Source: Tissierellia bacterium (GTDB taxonomy: Bacteria; Bacillota; Clostridia; Tissierellales; Peptoniphilaceae). From it: 48,059 nucleotides of DNA. The notes under the pieces were generated by a model. That model was not told the origin of the DNA. It was given only the letters and a program-made list of their open reading frames with translations, and did not search any database. The DNA lies in the NCBI GenBank assembly GCA_012728295.1, contig JAAYFJ010000032.1, forward strand, positions 1 through 48,059. The letters run 5' to 3'. The position numbers and the translations under genes were made by a program. Position 1 is the stretch's first letter, and each line of letters begins with the position of its first letter. This document shows positions 46,733 through 48,059 of this stretch, one piece after another.

Positions 46733-46803
46733 AGAGTAAAGTTTCCTTATAGAAACGGAAATTATTAGGTGTAATCACCATAATTAGAAAGGGGAAAAGA
46801 ATC

Positions 46804-48059
46804 ATGAACAAGAAGACATTAGTTATGCTATTGGCTTTGGTAATGATTTTTGGAGTTTTCGCTACTTCATGTGGACAAAAACCTGCTGAAACTGAAACTC
46901 CTGAAACAGAAACTGAATCTGAAGAGACAACAACGGTAGACTCATCTCTACCAGGTTTCGAGAGAGGCAATGTACTAACAGTAGGAGGAACTTCTCCAGA
47001 CGGAGTATTTAACCCAATTTTATACTCCACAGTATATGATGGATATATTTGTGAGTTAGTATATGATTCATTACTTAGCAATGATGAAAGTGGATCTCTA
47101 ATAACAGACTATTCACTTACAGAGTCATTTGAGCAAAACGAAGATTTAACAGAATTTGTATTTCACTTAAGAGATGGTATTAAATGGCATGATGGAGAAG
47201 CTTTTACAGCTGAAGACGTAGCGTTTACTTTTAATACTATTGCAAAGCCAGATTACACCGGTAGATCATATACAGATGGATTTGCAAATATTGTTGGAGC
47301 ACAGGACGTAAAAGACGGCAAAGCTGAAACCATTTCAGGAATTGAAGTAGTAGATCCTTTGACTGTTAAAGTTAATATGATTGAGCCACGTGCAAACAAC
47401 TTATATACAACTGCTATAAGCATTATTCCGAAGCATGTTTTCGATGGTATGACTTTTGATCAAATGAGTGAAAAAAGCCGTGAACCTATTGGAACAGGAG
47501 CTTTCAAACTTGTTAAATATCAGCCTGAGCAATTTGTAGAATTAGCTAAAAACGAGGAGTATTGGAACACAGTACCTTCTATTGATGGCGTTATTTACAA
47601 AGTAGTTCCAGAGCAAGATATTTTATCAGAATTACAGGTTGGAACAATTGACGCTGCTAGTTTCTCAAGCTCAATTGACAACTACAATAAAGTAGACTCA
47701 GCTGATTTCCAACATTTAGAGTTAATAAATAAAATGAATAATGGTTATTCATATGCAGCATTTAACTTTAAAAACCTAGCTTTACAAGATAAAAATGTTC
47801 GTCAAGCATTAACTTATGCACTTGATAGACATGGATTTGTTAATACATTCTTTGGAGAAAAAGGTGGATTCGTATGCCATACTCCAATTTCACCAGTTTC
47901 ATGGGCATATCCTAATATGGATGATATGAACCAATATGAGTTTAACAAAGAAAAAGCTATTGAGCTTTTAGAAGAAGCAGGATGGGTACTTCCTGAAGGT
48001 AAAACTGTACGTGAAAAAGATGGCGTTCCGTTGAAATTCACTTGGGTTTCCTACAATGA
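46804..48059 (+). CDS. Peptide/nickel ABC transporter substrate-binding lipoprotein (3' end outside window)
   Basis: Extracytoplasmic solute-binding protein of family SBP_bac_5 (OppA/DppA type). The first 418 codons are visible and the frame runs off the window. It has a lipoprotein signal peptide (MNKKTLVMLLALVMIFGVFATSC, lipobox ATS-Cys23 roughly), a Glu/Thr-rich linker, then the family core: FVFHLRDGIKWHDGEAFTAEDV, PIGTGAFKLVKYQPEQ, and NVRQALTYALDR. AAAGGGG precedes the ATG. Ligand cannot be told from sequence. Permease and ATPase genes would be expected downstream. Confidence 0.93.
   Translation, partial: MNKKTLVMLLALVMIFGVFATSCGQKPAETETPETETESEETTTVDSSLPGFERGNVLTVGGTSPDGVFNPILYSTVYDGYICELVYDSLLSNDESGSLITDYSLTESFEQNEDLTEFVFHLRDGIKWHDGEAFTAEDVAFTFNTIAKPDYTGRSYTDGFANIVGAQDVKDGKAETISGIEVVDPLTVKVNMIEPRANNLYTTAISIIPKHVFDGMTFDQMSEKSREPIGTGAFKLVKYQPEQFVELAKNEEYWNTVPSIDGVIYKVVPEQDILSELQVGTIDAASFSSSIDNYNKVDSADFQHLELINKMNNGYSYAAFNFKNLALQDKNVRQALTYALDRHGFVNTFFGEKGGFVCHTPISPVSWAYPNMDDMNQYEFNKEKAIELLEEAGWVLPEGKTVREKDGVPLKFTWVSYN

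Noticed and set aside
46695..47081. 128-codon minus-strand frame opposite the binding-protein gene.
   Set aside because: It is antisense to the signal peptide and core of a well-supported lipoprotein and covers that gene's promoter.
1..48059. Search for CRISPR arrays, insertion sequences, phage or plasmid genes, tRNA and rRNA.
   Set aside because: No spaced direct repeats, transposase, integrase or RNA gene signatures were seen; gene order is that of core chromosome.

Overview
The window is a dense, almost entirely plus-strand run of housekeeping genes from an AT-rich, low-GC Gram-positive bacterium. The closest fit is an anaerobic member of Clostridia. The evidence is a PolC-type replicative polymerase, Shine-Dalgarno sites of the AGGAGG type, a lone rubredoxin, a VanW/G5 wall-associated protein, a CD1247-like protein (a family named from Clostridioides difficile), and the Firmicutes gene orders ylxM-ffh-rpsP-khpA-rimM-trmD-rplS and rimP-nusA-ylxR-infB-rbfA-nrnA-truB-ribF-rpsO-pnp. 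I cannot name the genus. All assignments rest on reading motifs and gene order, with no database search.

Layout. 1-3863: protein quality control (3' part of clpX, lon) and ribosome assembly (engB), closed by a bidirectional terminator facing a minus-strand rubredoxin. 4209-8902: an orphan GHKL anti-sigma-like ATPase with an odd start, then typA, cardiolipin synthase and a class IV aminotransferase. 9067-13167: ylxP (DUF503), nth, a VanW/G5 protein and a divergent ATP-type PEP carboxykinase. 13250-17142: the SRP and ribosome maturation operon. 17223-23764: rbgA, rnhB, yraN, comM, dprA, topA. 23779-34479: rpsB, tsf, pyrH, frr, uppS, cdsA, rseP, ispG, polC, a classic Firmicutes string but without dxr. 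34494-44520: the nusA/infB operon through rpsO and pnp. 44483-48059: a pilin-like orphan membrane protein, efp, a CD1247-like acidic protein and the 5' part of a peptide ABC-transporter binding lipoprotein.

The genes work together mainly in making and checking proteins: initiation (IF-2), elongation (EF-Ts, EF-P, TypA), ribosome assembly (EngB, RbgA, RimM, RimP, RbfA), tRNA modification (TrmD, TruB), RNA turnover (PNPase, NrnA, RnpM), membrane targeting (Ffh), envelope lipid and isoprenoid supply (UppS, CdsA, Cls, IspG) and proteolysis (ClpXP, Lon, RseP). Many genes overlap by 1-38 bases, implying translational coupling. Several strong hairpins lie inside these operons and look like attenuators or translational switches.

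There are no tRNA or rRNA genes, CRISPR arrays, insertion sequences or phage genes that I can see, and no obvious new multi-gene system. The leads worth a second look are single-locus oddities: a PolC whose PHP metal site has lost three ligands, a PilX-like protein whose reading frame runs through the pnp terminator hairpin, the uncertain start of the orphan GHKL protein, structured leaders before lon, ylxM, rpsB, uppS, rimP and rpsO, and genes missing or moved from otherwise conserved operons (dxr, ylxQ, ylxP).
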